From Saccharomyces paradoxus (taxonomy: Eukaryota > Ascomycota > Saccharomycetes > Saccharomycetales > Saccharomycetaceae), in NCBI RefSeq assembly GCF_002079055.1, contig NC_047488.1, positions 372,001 through 436,000 of the forward strand: a DNA stretch of 64,000 nt, read 5' to 3'. The notes under the pieces were generated by a model, which was not told the origin of the DNA, made no database searches, and saw nothing but the letters and a program-made list of their open reading frames with translations. Below, piece by piece: positions 61,735-64,000 of the stretch. Made by a program: the position numbers and the translations under genes. Numbering within the stretch: the stretch's first letter is position 1; each line of letters opens with the position of its first letter.

Positions 61735-62799
61735 ATGTCACTGTGGGTAGATAAATATAGGCCTAAGTCTTTGAACGCACTTTCACATAATGAAGGGTTG
61801 ACAAATTTCCTGAAATCGTTATCTGATCAACCTCGTGATTTACCTCACCTTTTACTGTATGGACCAAATGGTACAGGTAAGAAAACACGTTGTATGGCAT
61901 TATTAGAGTCCATATTCGGATCCGGAGTCTACAGGTTAAAAATTGATGTCAGACAGTTCGTCACTGCCTCGAACAGAAAACTAGAACTGAATGTGGTTAG
62001 TTCACCGTACCACTTAGAGATCACGCCAAGTGATATGGGTAACAATGATAGAATTGTCATTCAAGAACTATTGAAAGAAGTAGCTCAAATGGAACAAGTA
62101 GACTTTCAAGATTCTAGAGACGGATTGGCCCATAGATATAAATGTGTTATTATCAACGAGGCGAACTCGTTAACAAAGGATGCTCAAGCTGCCTTAAGAC
62201 GTACTATGGAAAAGTATTCCAAGAACATTAGGTTGATAATGATCTGCGATTCCATGTCTCCTATAATCGCTCCCATCAAGTCACGTTGTCTGTTGGTCCG
62301 TTGTCCTGCACCATGTAATAACGAAATTTCAACGATTTTGTCTGATGTGGTAACGAATGAAAGGATACAGCTAGAAACAAAGGATATTCTACAAAGAATT
62401 GCCCATGAATCAAATGGCAATTTGCGGGTCTCGCTACTAATGCTTGAATCCATGGCATTAAACAACGAACTAACATTGAAAAGCAGTAGCCCCATAATAA
62501 AACCGGATTGGATTATAGTGATCCAAAAACTAACGAGGAAAATCGTTAAAGAGAGATCTGTTAATTCTTTAGTCGAATGTAGAGCTGTCCTATACGATTT
62601 ATTAGCTCATTGCATACCTGCTAATATTATTTTGAAGGAACTAACGTTCTCATTATTGGATGTGGAAACCCTGAGTACCATGAATAAATCGTCCATCATT
62701 GAATATTCCAGCGTTTTCGACGAAAGATTATCACTTGGAAACAAGGCAATATTTCATTTGGAAGGGTTCATAGCAAAAGTTATGTGCTCCTTAGATTAA
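61735..62799 (+). CDS. RFC5: Replication factor C subunit 5
   Basis: A 354-residue clamp-loader subunit of the same length as yeast Rfc5; the RFC pentamers load PCNA (or the 9-1-1 clamp) on DNA. AAA+ features: Walker A LLYGPNGTGKKTRC and, instead of the DEAD box, NEAN (VIINEANSLTKDAQAALRR), the known degenerate form in Rfc5, whose site binds nucleotide without hydrolysis. The arginine-finger SRC motif (PIKSRCLLVRCP) is intact and acts on a neighbouring subunit. A C-terminal collar domain (about 235-354) follows. It is convergent with POL30, the clamp it loads; 158 bp separate the two stops. Confidence 0.98.
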   Translation: MSLWVDKYRPKSLNALSHNEGLTNFLKSLSDQPRDLPHLLLYGPNGTGKKTRCMALLESIFGSGVYRLKIDVRQFVTASNRKLELNVVSSPYHLEITPSDMGNNDRIVIQELLKEVAQMEQVDFQDSRDGLAHRYKCVIINEANSLTKDAQAALRRTMEKYSKNIRLIMICDSMSPIIAPIKSRCLLVRCPAPCNNEISTILSDVVTNERIQLETKDILQRIAHESNGNLRVSLLMLESMALNNELTLKSSSPIIKPDWIIVIQKLTRKIVKERSVNSLVECRAVLYDLLAHCIPANIILKELTFSLLDVETLSTMNKSSIIEYSSVFDERLSLGNKAIFHLEGFIAKVMCSLD

Positions 62800-62957
62800 T
62801 GTAAGATATTTCATAAGTACTGTATAAACCACACAAAAAGCTGATAATTAACGCATCTCAATCTTTATTTACCATGTTATTTATTTTCGTTTAGAACTAA
62901 CTTTATTTTTTTTTAGTTTATTATTTTTAGTATACAACTATATTGATATTTTTACAT

Positions 62958-63734
62958 TTATTCCTCGTCATTAAATTTAGGAGCTAAGAAAAATTGTAGG
63001 AAACCGCTCTTCAAATCGAATTGGAATAGAGCAGGAGCTTCACTGGAAAGTCTGATACCTACCCTATCAGAAAGGGAAGAGCCCTTAATGATATCCAATA
63101 AGTATTTAGCACCGAACGTCAAATCAACAGGTTGGTCCATTTCAAGTTTAATGCTTGTTTCAGGATGCTCCATGTCCACGAATGGTTTTATTATGACCGA
63201 ACCTGATCCGATATCACCGTCAGCTACAAACTTTATCGTTTCTTTAGTGATCATGATATTAATAGAATCACTCAATTGGGACAAATCGCGAACGATTTTA
63301 GAGAACTCAGATGATGGTAAGGACAGGGTAGAGTCGTATTGTAATTCTTCAATCTTTAAAAAATCAGCATCGATATCCATCAATTTCAAAGAGTATTCGG
63401 CTATACGGTCTTTCTTAGTATCCTCAAATAATAGGATGATAGAATCCGGTGTGTTGTCAGCAATCAGAGTTAATGTATCGGTGTTGTTACCACAGCGCAG
63501 GATCTTACTTAGCGAGGTTAAATCCATACCTAGCGTAACAGGATGGTCACATCTATATTCTTGGAAGGCTTCGACACCTATTTCCAAAGAGACCAACAAA
63601 ACTCTTGAGTCGTCGACAGCCTGTGCGATGATACCGTCTTCTTTACATTGGAAATTGACCAATTGAACACAATCTTTAAAACCATCAATGATTCTCTTGA
63701 AAAGGGATGCTTCTTCAAATTTGGCTTCTAACAT
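62958..63734 (-). CDS. POL30: PCNA, sliding clamp
   Basis: A 258-residue protein apparently identical to S. cerevisiae Pol30, the homotrimeric DNA clamp for polymerases delta and epsilon and a platform for repair and chromatin factors. Two PCNA lobes are joined by the interdomain connector (about 118-134, near KIEELQYDSTLSLPS). Lys164 in MITKETIKF, the site of ubiquitin and SUMO, and Lys127 are present, and the C-terminus is APKFNDEE. A 192-codon frame on the opposite strand (63088-63666) corresponds to the dubious S. cerevisiae ORF YBR089W and is a shadow. Confidence 0.98.
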   Translation of the reverse strand: MLEAKFEEASLFKRIIDGFKDCVQLVNFQCKEDGIIAQAVDDSRVLLVSLEIGVEAFQEYRCDHPVTLGMDLTSLSKILRCGNNTDTLTLIADNTPDSIILLFEDTKKDRIAEYSLKLMDIDADFLKIEELQYDSTLSLPSSEFSKIVRDLSQLSDSINIMITKETIKFVADGDIGSGSVIIKPFVDMEHPETSIKLEMDQPVDLTFGAKYLLDIIKGSSLSDRVGIRLSSEAPALFQFDLKSGFLQFFLAPKFNDEE

Positions 63735-64000
63735 TTTTTTCTCTTTTGACTACGTTATTATGTGCTTGCTAATTATTGCTGTTAGTGAAAATGGATGGGG
63801 GGAAGTGAGAAGAATAAGTTAAAAGAAAGGAAGACTAAGCAAAAATGTTTCTTATATAAAATTTTAAGTAGCAGAGGAAAGAAAGTATGAAAACTATGGG
63901 TTGAAATCCATAAAAAAAAAGCGTTACGCGTTTCGCGTTCCGGTGTGTTGGATTGAGAAAAAAAAAAATGCAAATTAATGAGATATTGAAAATCAGCATA
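63735..64000 (-). promoter_or_regulatory. POL30 promoter with MCB element
   Basis: The perfect MCB ACGCGT lies at 63926-63931 and overlaps TTTCGCG (63931-63937), a second MBF-like box, about 195 bp upstream of the start. This is the standard arrangement for MBF-driven G1/S expression. The window ends within this region. Confidence 0.8.

Noticed and set aside
63088-63666. 192-codon plus-strand frame inside POL30
   Set aside because: A shadow of the highly constrained POL30 sequence (dubious YBR089W in S. cerevisiae).

Overview
This is a 64-kb piece of a Saccharomyces (sensu stricto) nuclear chromosome. Gene content, gene order and near-identical proteins (PCNA, Ubc4, Rpl19, Sec18) match the ORC2-to-POL30 stretch of S. 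cerevisiae chromosome II right arm (YBR060C to YBR088C). Amino-acid and length differences in fast-evolving proteins (eIF3a 955 aa against about 964, Ist2 939 against about 946, Tip1 206 against 210) and one change of gene order show that it is not S. cerevisiae itself. S. uvarum, S. eubayanus or another sister species fits; I cannot settle which without a search. No IS element, CRISPR array, complete transposon or recognisable LTR was seen.

Layout. 1-13.9 kb: 5' part of ORC2 (-), KRS1 (+), TRM7 (-), YBR062C (-, spliced), YBR063C (-), ECM2 (-), NRG2 (-), TIP1 (-), BAP2 (-). 14-31 kb: TAT1 (-), ALG14 (-), YBR071W (+), HSP26 (+), RDH54 (+), PFF1 (+), ECM8 (+), SLM4 (-). 31-49 kb: ECM33 (+, spliced), TIF32 (-), SEC18 (-), SPT7 (-), the tRNA-Arg(UCU)/tRNA-Asp(GUC) tandem (+), UBC4 (-, spliced), TEC1 (+). 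49-64 kb: MIS1 (+), RPL19A (-, spliced, 2-nt first exon), AAC3 (+), a 1.9-kb gap holding what looks like an undescribed decayed gene, YBR085C-A (-), IST2 (-), RFC5 (+), POL30 (-).

The genes are independent monocistronic units of basic cell biology: DNA replication (ORC2, RFC5, POL30), translation (KRS1, TRM7, TIF32, RPL19A, tRNAs), amino-acid uptake (the tandem pair BAP2/TAT1), cell wall (TIP1, ECM33), stress (HSP26), secretion and membrane contacts (SEC18, IST2), transcription (SPT7, NRG2, TEC1), recombination (RDH54), one-carbon metabolism (MIS1) and mitochondrial transport (AAC3). Several promoters carry legible control sites: a Leu3 site at BAP2, a Ste12/Tec1 composite element at TEC1, Rap1 sites at RPL19A, a Rox1 site at AAC3, MCB at POL30, SCB/MCB-like boxes between ALG14 and YBR071W, and HSE/STRE/TATA at HSP26.

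Most noteworthy: (1) KRS1 sits between ORC2 and TRM7, whereas in S. cerevisiae it is on chromosome IV, in the whole-genome-duplication sister region of this block; this looks like alternative retention of a duplicate. (2) An approximately 1-kb minus-strand gene relic lies between AAC3 and YBR085C-A. (3) A 240-bp GC-rich island with a hairpin lies between the RPL19A promoter and its start codon. (4) The N-terminal extension annotated for S. cerevisiae Rdh54 is broken here.
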